Source of the DNA: Candidatus Dormiibacterota bacterium
GTDB taxonomy: Bacteria > Chloroflexota > Dormibacteria > Aeolococcales > Bog-877
Assembly: GCA_027313505.1 (NCBI GenBank)
Contig: DAHVDN010000024.1
Location: 1-46,600 of the forward strand
DNA: 46,600 bases
Reading direction: 5' to 3'
Shown here: positions 18,951 to 26,710 of the stretch, piece after piece
Layout of the letters: each line of letters starts with the position of its first letter
Position numbering within the stretch: the stretch's first letter is position 1
The notes under the pieces: generated by a model
Seen by the model: only the letters and a program-made list of their open reading frames with translations
Told to the model about the DNA's origin: nothing
Databases searched by the model: none
Made by a program: the position numbers and the translations under genes

Positions 18951-20473
18951 TTGGGCTGGCCTCCCGACTAAGGGGCCCTGGCCAGCTGGGAGAAGCCAGG
19001 TTGGGTGAGCTCGCGGCTAGGCTGGCGCGATCGACCAGCGGTAAGCCGCTCTGGGTCGCGGCAGCGGTGGTGGCGTCCCTTGGCGGCGCGGCAGCGGGAC
19101 TACACCTGCCCACAGGTGGTGACACCTTCGTCCACATCGCAACAGCTCAGTCCTTAGGGGCGACGGGGTTTGGCGGCTTCAGCGCCTTCATGACTGGCGG
19201 TGCCTCCGCTCTCGACCTGCGCTCTTGGCTGCTGGACCTCTGGTTGAGCTCGATCTACGCAGCGGGAGGGGTGGGACTCCTGGAGTTGTTCGGAGCGCTC
19301 CTAGGAGCCGGCACCGGTTTGCTTATGGTGTTGGCCGTACGCCTCCACGGGCGGGCGCACCCGGTCATGGTGCTCGTCGGCCTGGGGCTCACCCTGGCGG
19401 CTCTTGGCCCTGCGGCCCCCGCCACTCCAGCCCTGGTTCTTGCCGGGCTCACCGCCTGCCTCATGGTCTGCCTGGCGGGGATTGGCGAAGGTCGCAGCTG
19501 GGCCGGGTACTCCCTGATATTGCTGATTGCGCTCTGGGCCAACGTCAACTCCTCAGTGCTTTTGGTGGTCCCGATCGTGGTGGTGTTCCTGCTCCTCGAT
19601 CGGCGGCAAAAGGGCGACACCACGGCTCGGGTGCTGCTGCCACTGCTGGTGGTTGCGGCCAGCCTGGCGAATCCCAGGGGGCCCGCCATTTACGCCGGCC
19701 TTCCCTACAGCCTGGGGATGTTCGGCGAGCATCCCCTGCTGGCGGCCTGGAGCAGTCCCGACTTCCATCCCTGGGGGGCACGACTCTCGGAGCTCACCGC
19801 TTTGGCGCTTCTGGTCGGCTACCTGGTGGCCCCTCGGCACGGCAGGGTCGGCTGGGGCTACCTGGCGCTCACCTTCGCGGTCATGGCGCTCCTCTGGAGC
19901 AGCTATCTACCCCTGTTCCTGGTTGTCGCCGGCGTCCAGTCCGCCAGCCTGCTTTCGGAGTGGGCGAGCGCAGCCGCGGAGCAGGCCCGGATCGTGACTG
20001 CCCCTCATTCGGCGCGCCGCGGCCTGCTCCTGGTGGCCGCTGCCCCAGCCCTCCTCAGCGTCGGCCTCCTCGGCCTTTCCTCCGCCCACTCCCTGGCCGG
20101 GGGAGGGCCTGCGCAACAGCTGGCCAGGCAGCTTCCGGTTGCGGCATCCACCTGGCTCACCACCCATCGGCTGGCGGGCAGCTGGTACACAACCCCGGAC
20201 TTCGGTGATTATCTGGCCGCGAGATTCACCAACCTGCGCGAGCTGGTCTGCACCAGCGATCCGGTGGCCGACGGGCAGCAGCGCATGCTCGCCTGCCAGC
20301 GGATGGCAGCGCTGAATAAGGGGGCGCTCGGCGTATTGCGGAGCCTTGGAGCGCGGGCGGCGGTGCTGCCCGCTGCGGCACCTGCGGTTGCGTTCCTGAC
20401 TGCCCAGGGCTGGGTGGTCAGGTATCGTGACTCGACAACCGTGGTGCTCACCGCCTTCCTCAGCAGCAGTTAA
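18947..20473 (+). CDS. Polytopic membrane protein, putative membrane glycosyltransferase-like
   Basis: 508 aa with roughly ten hydrophobic segments and an extracytoplasmic C-terminal domain (about residues 400-508). The first loop has GGDTFVHIATAQSLGATG and a WLLDLWLSS motif, laid out like the DPDFWWHLRNGK...WLSEVW loop of the protein at 22247-23845. The C-terminal domains also run in parallel (STWLTTH...SWYTTPDFGDYLA against SRWLDTAP...FNQYGDGGFLA). The two look like distant paralogues. Acidic residues in the first loop are usual in GT-C transferases, but no specific family is recognised. TTG 18947 overlaps the GT2 stop. Confidence 0.65.
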   Translation: MIGLASRLRGPGQLGEARLGELAARLARSTSGKPLWVAAAVVASLGGAAAGLHLPTGGDTFVHIATAQSLGATGFGGFSAFMTGGASALDLRSWLLDLWLSSIYAAGGVGLLELFGALLGAGTGLLMVLAVRLHGRAHPVMVLVGLGLTLAALGPAAPATPALVLAGLTACLMVCLAGIGEGRSWAGYSLILLIALWANVNSSVLLVVPIVVVFLLLDRRQKGDTTARVLLPLLVVAASLANPRGPAIYAGLPYSLGMFGEHPLLAAWSSPDFHPWGARLSELTALALLVGYLVAPRHGRVGWGYLALTFAVMALLWSSYLPLFLVVAGVQSASLLSEWASAAAEQARIVTAPHSARRGLLLVAAAPALLSVGLLGLSSAHSLAGGGPAQQLARQLPVAASTWLTTHRLAGSWYTTPDFGDYLAARFTNLRELVCTSDPVADGQQRMLACQRMAALNKGALGVLRSLGARAAVLPAAAPAVAFLTAQGWVVRYRDSTTVVLTAFLSSS

Positions 20474-20525
20474 GGTAGCAGCGGTAAATTTCATCAAGCG
20501 CCAGTCAGCATAGAGCCAGGGGAAG

Positions 20526-21494
20526 ATGTCTAAGAAGTCAACCGCCGAGCGCCGCCAGACGGCGAGCCGACCCGCGTCCGCCGGGGGTACCTCTGGCAAC
20601 GGCAGGGGGCCGCGACAGGGCGGCGGAGGTGGCGGAGCTGCCCGGTACTCTAGTCGGAGATCGCCGCGCGGCGGCCAAAAGCGGCCCTGGGGCATCTTCG
20701 CCTCCATCGGTGGGGTCGTTGCGGTCTTCGTGGCGGTCATCCTGTTTTTCGACCTCACCTCCGGCGCCGCGGTCCAGGACACCCAGGTGCTGGCGGCGCC
20801 GGCCTCGGTGGTGGCGGCGATAACCCATGTGCCGCAGTCGACGCTGGACACAGTTGGTGGTGGTGCTGCCAACTATCCCCCACAGGCGCTGACCAACGCC
20901 ACCAAGTTGACCTCCAACGGGAAGCCCGAGGTGCTCTACATCGGAGCCGAGTACTGCCCCTACTGCGCCCTGGAGCGCTGGTCGCTGGTTGGGGCCCTCA
21001 GCAGGTTCGGCACCTTCTCCAACCTCAAGATCATCAAGTCCTCGCTCACTGATTCTGCCGGGCCCAACATCGCGACCTTCACCTTCGCCCACGGGGTCAG
21101 CTACACCAGTCGCTACATAACCTTCGTCCCCAGAGAGATCTACAGCAACGTGCCCGACACCAGCACCTCCACCGGATACGCGAATTTCCAGACCCTCAAC
21201 TCCCAGCAGCAGCAGCTGTTCTCGACCCTTGGCCAGAACGGATTCCCCTTCGTCGACTTCGGCGGGATCGCCGCCCAGGTGGGGACCGAGAGCAGCAGCC
21301 CAGGGCCGCCAGGCCTCAGCAACTACAGCTGGCAGCAGGTGGCAGGCTTCCTCAGTCATGCGCACAGCTCGCAGGCACAGATGATTCTGGGCGGAGTCAA
21401 CTACGACACTGCCGCCATCTGCAAGATGACCGGCAACAAGCCCGGCAAGGTCTGTGGTCAGACGGTCATCCAGCAGCTGGAGGGGGGCCTCTGA
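20526..21494 (+). CDS. Membrane-anchored thioredoxin-fold protein (DUF929-like) with CPYC motif
   Basis: 322 aa: basic, Gly/Ser/Arg-rich cytoplasmic leader (1-52), one membrane helix (about 55-77), then an exported domain. [19 protein letters not shown] places a CPYC redox pair at C144/C147, characteristic of DUF929-type thioredoxin-fold proteins. A second pair lies at C299 and C310. ATG 20526 has AGGGGAAG directly upstream. The next gene encodes a VKOR, the usual electron acceptor of such oxidases, so the pair probably introduces disulfides into exported proteins. Function by analogy with DsbA; the substrate is unknown. Confidence 0.82.
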   Translation: MSKKSTAERRQTASRPASAGGTSGNGRGPRQGGGGGGAARYSSRRSPRGGQKRPWGIFASIGGVVAVFVAVILFFDLTSGAAVQDTQVLAAPASVVAAITHVPQSTLDTVGGGAANYPPQALTNATKLTSNGKPEVLYIGAEYCPYCALERWSLVGALSRFGTFSNLKIIKSSLTDSAGPNIATFTFAHGVSYTSRYITFVPREIYSNVPDTSTSTGYANFQTLNSQQQQLFSTLGQNGFPFVDFGGIAAQVGTESSSPGPPGLSNYSWQQVAGFLSHAHSSQAQMILGGVNYDTAAICKMTGNKPGKVCGQTVIQQLEGGL

Positions 21495-21520
21495 GCCGCT
21501 CCCGAGGGCGGCGTCGGCCA

Positions 21521-22045
21521 GTGGCTGCCAGCCCGGCTGGAGAGTCTGTCCTGCCGGTGGGGCAGGGTGCCCCCATCAGGCGGCATTTCACCGGCGCGGG
21601 TCGGCCGGGTGCGCTGCTGCTCATGGCCTACTCGGTGGCCGGATTTGGGATTGCGGTCTATCTGACCGCGGTTCACTACTCCCACGTCCCCCTGCTCTGC
21701 AGCGCCACTGGTCTCATCAACTGTGCCAAGGTGGTGAGCAGCCAGTTCTCGGTGGTTCCCGGGACCAACCTGCCGATAACCGTCCCGGGTATCGCATTCT
21801 TTCTGGTCAGCTTCTCTCTGGCGCTAGCGCAGTATCTCCGGCCATTCCACCAGGGGTTGCGCCAAGCCCACTTCGGTTGGGCCTGTCTGGGGCTGCTCAC
21901 CGTGTTTTATCTGGTGTTTGTGGAGCTCATCGAGCTTCACAACATCTGCCTTTGGTGCACCGGAGTGCACGGGCTCATCATCCTCACCCTGCTCACCACC
22001 GCATGGCGGCTGACCCCGCTGGATGAGGCGTTAACCGCATCCTAA
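21521..22045 (+). CDS. Vitamin K epoxide reductase (VKOR) family protein
   Basis: 174-aa four-helix membrane protein. It has the VKOR cysteine set: loop pair C60 and C68 in LLCSATGLINCAKVVSS and the quinone-side CxxC at C143/C146 in HNICLWCTGVH. VKORs reoxidise a thioredoxin-like partner and pass electrons to quinone, replacing DsbB in actinobacteria and others. It lies directly after the CPYC thioredoxin-fold gene. GTG 21521 is taken as start; a CTG at 21491 overlapping the previous stop, with GGAGGGGGGC upstream, would add ten mostly basic residues and cannot be excluded. Confidence 0.9.
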   Translation: MAASPAGESVLPVGQGAPIRRHFTGAGRPGALLLMAYSVAGFGIAVYLTAVHYSHVPLLCSATGLINCAKVVSSQFSVVPGTNLPITVPGIAFFLVSFSLALAQYLRPFHQGLRQAHFGWACLGLLTVFYLVFVELIELHNICLWCTGVHGLIILTLLTTAWRLTPLDEALTAS

Positions 22046-22069
22046 TCTGAGTCCGGCATTATCTTGGCA

Positions 22070-22085
22070 GCCGCCGACAGGCGGC
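22070..22085 (+). terminator. Stem-loop after the VKOR gene
   Basis: GCCGCC-GACA-GGCGGC forms a perfect 6-bp GC stem 25 bases after the VKOR stop. No T-run follows, so intrinsic termination is uncertain; mRNA end protection is an alternative. Confidence 0.35.
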
Positions 22086-22165
22086 GTCACAAGATGCCTC
22101 TCCTAGCCCTGAATGGGCGAACTCAGCGGGCGGTCCTGGACGGTGCCCACCAATCGGGCCGCCAA

Positions 22166-22210
22166 GGTCCGGTCACCCGTCCGGCCGATAGGTCGGACGG
22201 GTCCCGGACC
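22166..22210. terminator. Long composite hairpin in convergent intergenic region
   Basis: An 11-bp stem (22176-22186 with 22191-22201, one G-U pair) closes on loop GATA. Outside it GGTCCGG (22166-22172) pairs with CCGGACC (22204-22210) across a small TCA/TC internal loop, giving about 18 paired positions. It lies between the convergent VKOR and membrane-protein genes, where it could end transcripts from both sides. No T-tract is present. The rest of 22046-22246 shows no open frame of note and no tRNA-like fold. Confidence 0.5.
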
Positions 22211-22246
22211 CCACTCCACCTCCATGGCGTCTGGGACGCCGCTCGC

Positions 22247-23845
22247 TCAGCTGGGCAGTGGAGCTGCCTGAGTGGCGCAGGCTGGGGCGCCGCGCTCCCT
22301 CCAGTAGGTGGCCGTGGGGTTGGCGGGAAGATGGAGCGACGAGATCAGATCGGTCCGGGCGAAGACCTCCACCCGCAGGTCGCGGTACACCAGGGTCCAG
22401 GCCCGCTCCTTCTGAAGGGCGTCGGGAAAGGCGGTGCCGCGCTCGAACAGCACCAGCTGCGCCGGGCTGGTATCCAGGCGCGAGAGCCAGGTGGGGGAGA
22501 GGTCGATGATGGCGGCGTAGTCGCGCAGCACCCTTGGTCCCATCAGCGCGGCGTCGCCAAAGACGTACACCTTGTCCCGGGGCACCGAGTAGGCGAGGAA
22601 GCCCCCGTCACCGTACTGGTTGAAGATCCGCAGATTGGCGGGGGCGGTGTCAAGCCATCGGGAGGCGCAGTAGGGGAAGGCGTTGACATAGGTGGGGGAG
22701 TCCAGGGTCGGCGTCGCCAGGGTACTGACCTGCAGAGCCAGGACCGCCGCCAAGCCCCCGAGGAGCAATACCTCCAACAGAACAAGTGGCCCCGGCTGCC
22801 GGGGCCTGAGCCGCAGCGTCCAACGGCCGGCCAGCTCCAGTCGCAGCCGCTCGGTCAGGGTGATCCAGATGGGGATTCCAGCGACCACCAGGATCACGAG
22901 GTTGCGAACCGACTGCAGGGTGACCAGCAGGCTGAGGCCCAGAACCACCAGCTCTCTCAGGGGCAATCCCCTGTAGCGCACCACCAACCAGACCAGGGTC
23001 ACGATGAGGAAGAGCAGTGGGAGCAGTACCACCGAGTGGAAGTTGGGGCTGTGCCACTCCTGGATCAGGCTCTGCTGGGCGTTGCTGAACTGGGTTTGGA
23101 AGGGATAGAGGACGATCACCGAGCCGTTGGGGTTCACCAGGCTCGCCGCCACCGAGCAGAGGCTGGCCCAGGAGAGCTGTGTGAGCCGTGATCGCTGGAG
23201 GATCGACCGCTGACCCAGCGCCACCTGCACCCACTCCGCCAAAAGAGCGGCCAGCAGGAGGATGAGGCCCATGATGAACCCCGCGTGGAGGTTGGTCCAT
23301 ACCAGGAAGATCGGGGGCAGCAGCCACGCCGTCCAACCGCCCTTGCGCAGCTGGCGCTCGACCAGCAGCAGGACGACCCCGATGAGCAGGTAGGACTCCA
23401 TCTGCGAGCGCGGACCGAGGATGGGGTATGCGGTGATCGCCGCCAGGAACAGGCCGCATCCCACGGTGATTCCATTGACGGGTCCGATCTGGTTGGCCCT
23501 GGCCCAGATGACGCAGAACATGACCAGAGTCACCAGCCAGTAGATCACCACCACCGCCGGGCGGCCGCCCAGCCCAACCGCAGCCGCCATCCAGACCTCG
23601 CTCAGCCATTCCTGGAGCACCCAGTGGTGTCCCGCGGCCATGAAGGCGTAGGGGTTGATGTGGATGAGGTGGCCGGTGGCCAGCATGGTCTTCCCGTTTC
23701 GAAGATGCCACCAGAAGTCCGGATCCATCACCTGAGGTCGAGCGGCCAGCATCCCGGAAAGGAGCGCCACCAAAGCGAAGAACCGAGGAAGGGTCAGCAG
23801 CTGCCCCCTTCGGGGCAGCCGCCGACCTACGGGTGAGGCTGCCAA
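22247..23845 (-). CDS. Polytopic membrane protein with DFWWHL loop, putative GT-C-like
   Basis: 532 aa, about ten to eleven membrane helices, exported C-terminal domain. The first loop MDPDFWWHLRNGKTMLATG with following HHWVLQEWLSEVW is a recurrent signature of uncharacterised integral membrane proteins related to GT-C transferases; the acidic pair could bind metal or lipid phosphate. The C-terminal part (FNQYGDGGFLAYSVPRDKVYVFGD) resembles the matching part of the 18947-20473 protein. TTG 23845 is the likely start, with GGCGGACGG upstream. It is divergent from the histidine kinase gene. No reaction can be assigned. Confidence 0.65.
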   Translation of the reverse strand: MAASPVGRRLPRRGQLLTLPRFFALVALLSGMLAARPQVMDPDFWWHLRNGKTMLATGHLIHINPYAFMAAGHHWVLQEWLSEVWMAAAVGLGGRPAVVVIYWLVTLVMFCVIWARANQIGPVNGITVGCGLFLAAITAYPILGPRSQMESYLLIGVVLLLVERQLRKGGWTAWLLPPIFLVWTNLHAGFIMGLILLLAALLAEWVQVALGQRSILQRSRLTQLSWASLCSVAASLVNPNGSVIVLYPFQTQFSNAQQSLIQEWHSPNFHSVVLLPLLFLIVTLVWLVVRYRGLPLRELVVLGLSLLVTLQSVRNLVILVVAGIPIWITLTERLRLELAGRWTLRLRPRQPGPLVLLEVLLLGGLAAVLALQVSTLATPTLDSPTYVNAFPYCASRWLDTAPANLRIFNQYGDGGFLAYSVPRDKVYVFGDAALMGPRVLRDYAAIIDLSPTWLSRLDTSPAQLVLFERGTAFPDALQKERAWTLVYRDLRVEVFARTDLISSLHLPANPTATYWRERGAPACATQAAPLPS

Positions 23846-23983
23846 AACCGTCCGCCTGGAGCGCTCACCGGGTCAGTTTATTGGGCCCGGGGCCACCAGC
23901 TGGCGGCCGTTGCAATTCCGCTTCAGCTTTGATTCTGGGCCGTCCCATTCCCGTCGGATGCGGTCAGCGCTTACCCTTTGCCT

Positions 23984-25045
23984 GTGGCCGCAGAACCCTC
24001 CGCCCGATCCCAGGCCGCTCCACTCGGAGACCTCCAGCAGCTCCTGTCCCAGGAGGCTTCGAGGCTGGAGGATGTCCTGCTCGCTCTGGACGAGGAGGTG
24101 ATGAGGCTGCTGGCCGGGCTGGACTTGATGGCGGAGAGGGTCGACGACGCCGACATCGTGCGCCGCCATGTTCTTCGGGACCACGCCCGCTTTCAGGCTT
24201 CCGACGTGGAGGCCGCCATCTCCCGCTGCCACGCTCTTCACCTTGAGTCCAGCCTGGCCAGGGCCCGTCTGGCGCACTGCCGGATGTGGGCCAAGGAGCT
24301 CCGCTACTGGCACTCACTGCTGAAGACGACCGCCGACCAGCTCGATGACCACCGGGCGCCGGACGGGACGCTGGAGGAGGGCCTCGCACGATACCGCAGC
24401 GCCTCTCGGCAGGTCTTCCAGATCATCGAGGAGGAGCGGATGCGAATCGCCAGGGACATGCACGACGGCCCCGCCCAATCGATGTCCAACCTGGTCCTCC
24501 GGGCGGAGATCCTGGAACGGTTGGTCGACCGTGACCCGGACAGGGCCAAGGCCGAGATCCAGAGCTTCAAGGACTCCATGAAGGGGGTCCTTGACGAGAC
24601 CCGCGACCTCATCTTCGACCTTCGACCGATGACCTTGGACGATCTGGGGGTCATCCCCACCCTGAGGAGGTTGGTCAACGAGTACAAGGAGCGAGAGGGA
24701 ATCGAGGCCCGGCTCTCTGTGATCGGGACCGAGCGGAGGCTGCCGCCGGAGACCGAGGGGGCGCTGTTCAGGATCGTAAAGGAGGCCCTGGTCAACGTTC
24801 GCAAGCATGCCCACGCCAAGAACCTGGACGTGCTCATCAACCTCCAGCCACGCCGGGTGAGCGCTGTGGTAAAGGATGACGGGGAGGGCTTCGACCTGGC
24901 GGCGGTGGAGGCTCGGCTGGCCCATGAGCCGCATTTCGGGATCATCTCGATGCGGGAGCGGGCGGACCTCGAACACGGGCAGTTGGAGGTGCTGTCGCAG
25001 GTCGGACGAGGCACCGAGGTAAGGCTCACCCTGCCCGTAATCTGA
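23984..25045 (+). CDS. Cytoplasmic sensor histidine kinase, DegS/NarL-partner type (HisKA_3)
   Basis: 353 aa without membrane helices. Residues 15-150 are a charged helical, probably coiled-coil sensor region. The phosphoacceptor block EEERMRIARDMHDGPAQSMS gives H160. It is followed by DLRPMTLDDLGVIPTLRRL, the N box ALFRIVKEALVNVRKHA and the G box VKDDGEGFD with GIISMRERADL. The layout matches DegS-like kinases. No response regulator is adjacent; the closest receiver is fused to CpaE at 26707. GTG 23984 is chosen because TACCCT (23972-23977) lies six bases upstream, a leaderless pattern; TTG 23978 would add two residues. Confidence 0.9.
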   Translation: MAAEPSARSQAAPLGDLQQLLSQEASRLEDVLLALDEEVMRLLAGLDLMAERVDDADIVRRHVLRDHARFQASDVEAAISRCHALHLESSLARARLAHCRMWAKELRYWHSLLKTTADQLDDHRAPDGTLEEGLARYRSASRQVFQIIEEERMRIARDMHDGPAQSMSNLVLRAEILERLVDRDPDRAKAEIQSFKDSMKGVLDETRDLIFDLRPMTLDDLGVIPTLRRLVNEYKEREGIEARLSVIGTERRLPPETEGALFRIVKEALVNVRKHAHAKNLDVLINLQPRRVSAVVKDDGEGFDLAAVEARLAHEPHFGIISMRERADLEHGQLEVLSQVGRGTEVRLTLPVI

Positions 25046-25062
25046 CATCGCCTCAACAAAAC

Positions 25063-25107
25063 GTTACAGGGCGGTTACACGATCTTCCAGGACCCTCCCC
25101 ATATACT
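25063..25107 (+). promoter_or_regulatory. flp operon promoter with GTTAC direct repeat
   Basis: GTTACAGGGCGGTTACAC (25063-25080) is a direct repeat with 11-bp period, followed 21 bp later by TATACT (25102-25107). It is the same element and spacing as upstream of the TadE/TadG operon on the opposite strand at 2971-3015. No standard -35 is visible, so activation by a bound regulator is plausible. Transcription would begin near 25114, giving a leader of about 67 nt. Confidence 0.62.
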
Positions 25108-25117
25108 CCGGCGTGCC

Positions 25118-25153
25118 ATATCCAGGCCCGCAGGCTGTGGAGTCTGCGGATAT
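25118..25153 (+). promoter_or_regulatory. Stem-loop in the flp leader
   Basis: CCGCAG (25128-25133) pairs with CTGCGG (25144-25149), and ATAT at 25118 can extend the stem with ATAT at 25150-25153 across a bulge. It ends 10 nt before the ribosome site AAGGAGG (25164-25170). It could stabilise the pilin mRNA. Inference only. Confidence 0.35.
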
Positions 25154-25180
25154 ACGGTCGGTGAAGGAGGTTCTGACAGG

Positions 25181-25381
25181 ATGCTAAGTTCTTGGTACGT
25201 ACGGCTGCGCAACCGTCTCAGTGAGGCGATCAGCGGCCACGCGGCGGAGGAAGAGGGCCAGGGGATGGTTGAGTACGCCCTGATTCTCGTGCTTATCGCA
25301 ATTGTTGTCATCGTCATTCTCGCGGTGGTCGGGCACAAGGTCAGCACAGTGTTCTCCAACATCAACGGCGGGCTCAACTGA
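25181..25381 (+). CDS. flp: Flp/Fap-type pilin (type IVb prepilin)
   Basis: 66-aa major pilin of the Tad pilus. A 28-residue leader ends EEEGQG, followed by MVEYALILVLIAIVVIVILA, the class IVb processing site with Glu at +5 relative to cleavage (after GQG) and the hydrophobic assembly helix. The short tail VGHKVSTVFSNINGGLN is typical of Flp. ATG 25181 has AAGGAGG at an ideal distance. First gene of the main pilus operon; separated from cpaB by a strong stem-loop. No prepilin peptidase gene is seen in the window. Confidence 0.95.
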   Translation: MLSSWYVRLRNRLSEAISGHAAEEEGQGMVEYALILVLIAIVVIVILAVVGHKVSTVFSNINGGLN

Positions 25382-25397
25382 GCCACTCGTAGCTTCG

Positions 25398-25429
25398 GAG
25401 CGCGCGGCGGGTCTTCCCGTCGCGCGCTC
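25398..25429 (+). terminator. 14-bp GC stem-loop between flp and cpaB
   Basis: Arms 25398-25411 and 25416-25429 pair along their whole length (one G-U) around loop TCTT. It starts 17 bp after the flp stop and no T-run follows. It probably acts as partial terminator or 3' stabiliser, so that pilin mRNA far exceeds that of the assembly genes. Confidence 0.6.
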
Positions 25430-25485
25430 ATCCCCACCCCCAGCCGGCCCCCTTGGCCAGCTTCAATGCTCGGAGGTTATGGACG

Positions 25486-26643
25486 GTGACGACCGATTTG
25501 AAAGGACGGGTCAATCAGGTCTGGATCGCCGTGGGTCTGATCTGCGCGATCGCGGCGTTCGGACTCGCTTATTACTTCACGCGCGCCAGCAGCACGCCGC
25601 CTAAGCCGACGGTTCCGGCCAACGGGCAGCTCGTGGTGGTGGCCCGCGTGGCGATCCCCAGCGGAACCCTCATCACCCCCGGGATGCTGGAGGTGACTCG
25701 GATCAAGGGGCTCGTGCCCACCAATGCCTACACCTCCTGCCAGGCCCTGGTGGGTGAGGCCTGTGCCGCCTCAGCGGGCGTCACCGCCACCACCGGCACC
25801 CAGCCGACAACCCTCAACTACTACGCGGTGGTTCCGATCTCACCCAACACGGAGGTGACCCAAAACATGGTCTCCCCAAGCAAGGTGACTCAGACCCCCT
25901 CGTTCGGCAACCTGAACCTGCCCCCAGGCGATGTCGCGATCGCGATTCCGTTGACGGCCCAGCAGGCGGTCGCCGGCTACCTCCAGGCTGGAGACCGGAT
26001 CGACATCATCGCCTCCACCGGAAGCGGCAACACCCAGTACTCCTTCGAGGACATCCCTGTGCTGGGCATCGGCGCGCCGTCCACGACCGCCACCGGAGCC
26101 GCATCCTCATCGTCGGGTGGACTGGTGGTTTTGCAGACGACCCGCAGCCAGGCGCTCGGCATCGAGGAGCTGGAGAAGACGGGAGCGATTTACACCATCG
26201 CCCTGCGGTCTGCGGCAGACTTCGGTCACGGCTACATTCCGACCACCATCTCTCCTGCTGACAACTACACCCAGGCCTGCACCGTCGGGACCAAGGTGAA
26301 CCCGATCATCGAAGAGGACCTTCAGCAGGCCCAGGCGGCGGTGACCGCCGCCACCAAGACCTACAACCTGGCGCAGCAGCAGTACAACAAGGACAACAGC
26401 CAGCTGCAGACCCTGGCCAGCAACAGCCCGCAGCAGCCTGCCGCCAAGCAGCTGGTGCTGTCGGACGCGGCGACCCTGGCTCAGGATCAGTTCTCCTTGC
26501 TGGAGGCCAGCAACGAGGTCACCTCCGACCAGTCGGTCCTGTACTGCGGAGCCACCGCGGCCCAGTCGCAGTCCAATTCGAGCGGTTACGCGGCGGGCAA
26601 CTCCCAGATGATGCAGAACCTCTTCGGCTTCAGCATCGGCTGA
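25486..26643 (+). CDS. cpaB: Flp pilus assembly protein CpaB/RcpC
   Basis: 385 aa: short cytoplasmic start, one membrane helix (WIAVGLICAIAAFGLAYYF), then an SAF domain (QLVVVARVAIPSGTLITPGML) and the RcpC core LPPGDVAIAIPLTAQQAVAGYLQAGDRIDII. An Ala/Gln-rich predicted coiled coil (about residues 275-355) extends the C-terminus beyond the usual family length. CpaB/RcpC modulates pilus assembly at the outer face of the membrane. GTG 25486 is preferred since GGAGG (25471-25475) lies ten bases upstream; TTG 25453 in the same frame has no ribosome site. Confidence 0.87.
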   Translation: MTTDLKGRVNQVWIAVGLICAIAAFGLAYYFTRASSTPPKPTVPANGQLVVVARVAIPSGTLITPGMLEVTRIKGLVPTNAYTSCQALVGEACAASAGVTATTGTQPTTLNYYAVVPISPNTEVTQNMVSPSKVTQTPSFGNLNLPPGDVAIAIPLTAQQAVAGYLQAGDRIDIIASTGSGNTQYSFEDIPVLGIGAPSTTATGAASSSSGGLVVLQTTRSQALGIEELEKTGAIYTIALRSAADFGHGYIPTTISPADNYTQACTVGTKVNPIIEEDLQQAQAAVTAATKTYNLAQQQYNKDNSQLQTLASNSPQQPAAKQLVLSDAATLAQDQFSLLEASNEVTSDQSVLYCGATAAQSQSNSSGYAAGNSQMMQNLFGFSIG

Positions 26644-26674
26644 GTGGGGGAAGGGTCCGAAAGGAGACTGGAAG

Positions 26675-26710
26675 TTGGTAGCGCCCACGAATAGGCAGGC
26701 GCGGCTGTGA
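26675..26710 (+). other. Possible 11-codon leader ORF coupled to cpaE
   Basis: AAAGGAGA (about 26660-26667) stands at proper distance from TTG 26675, which opens an 11-codon frame (MVAPTNRQARL) ending at TGA 26708-26710. That stop overlaps the GTG start of cpaE (GTGA). The ribosome site is about 40 nt from cpaE and cannot serve it directly, so translation of the mini-ORF could deliver ribosomes to cpaE. Speculative. Confidence 0.3.

Noticed and set aside
22046-22246. tRNA or riboswitch in the convergent gap
   Set aside because: Hairpins are present but no cloverleaf, CCA-type end or known aptamer core could be found.
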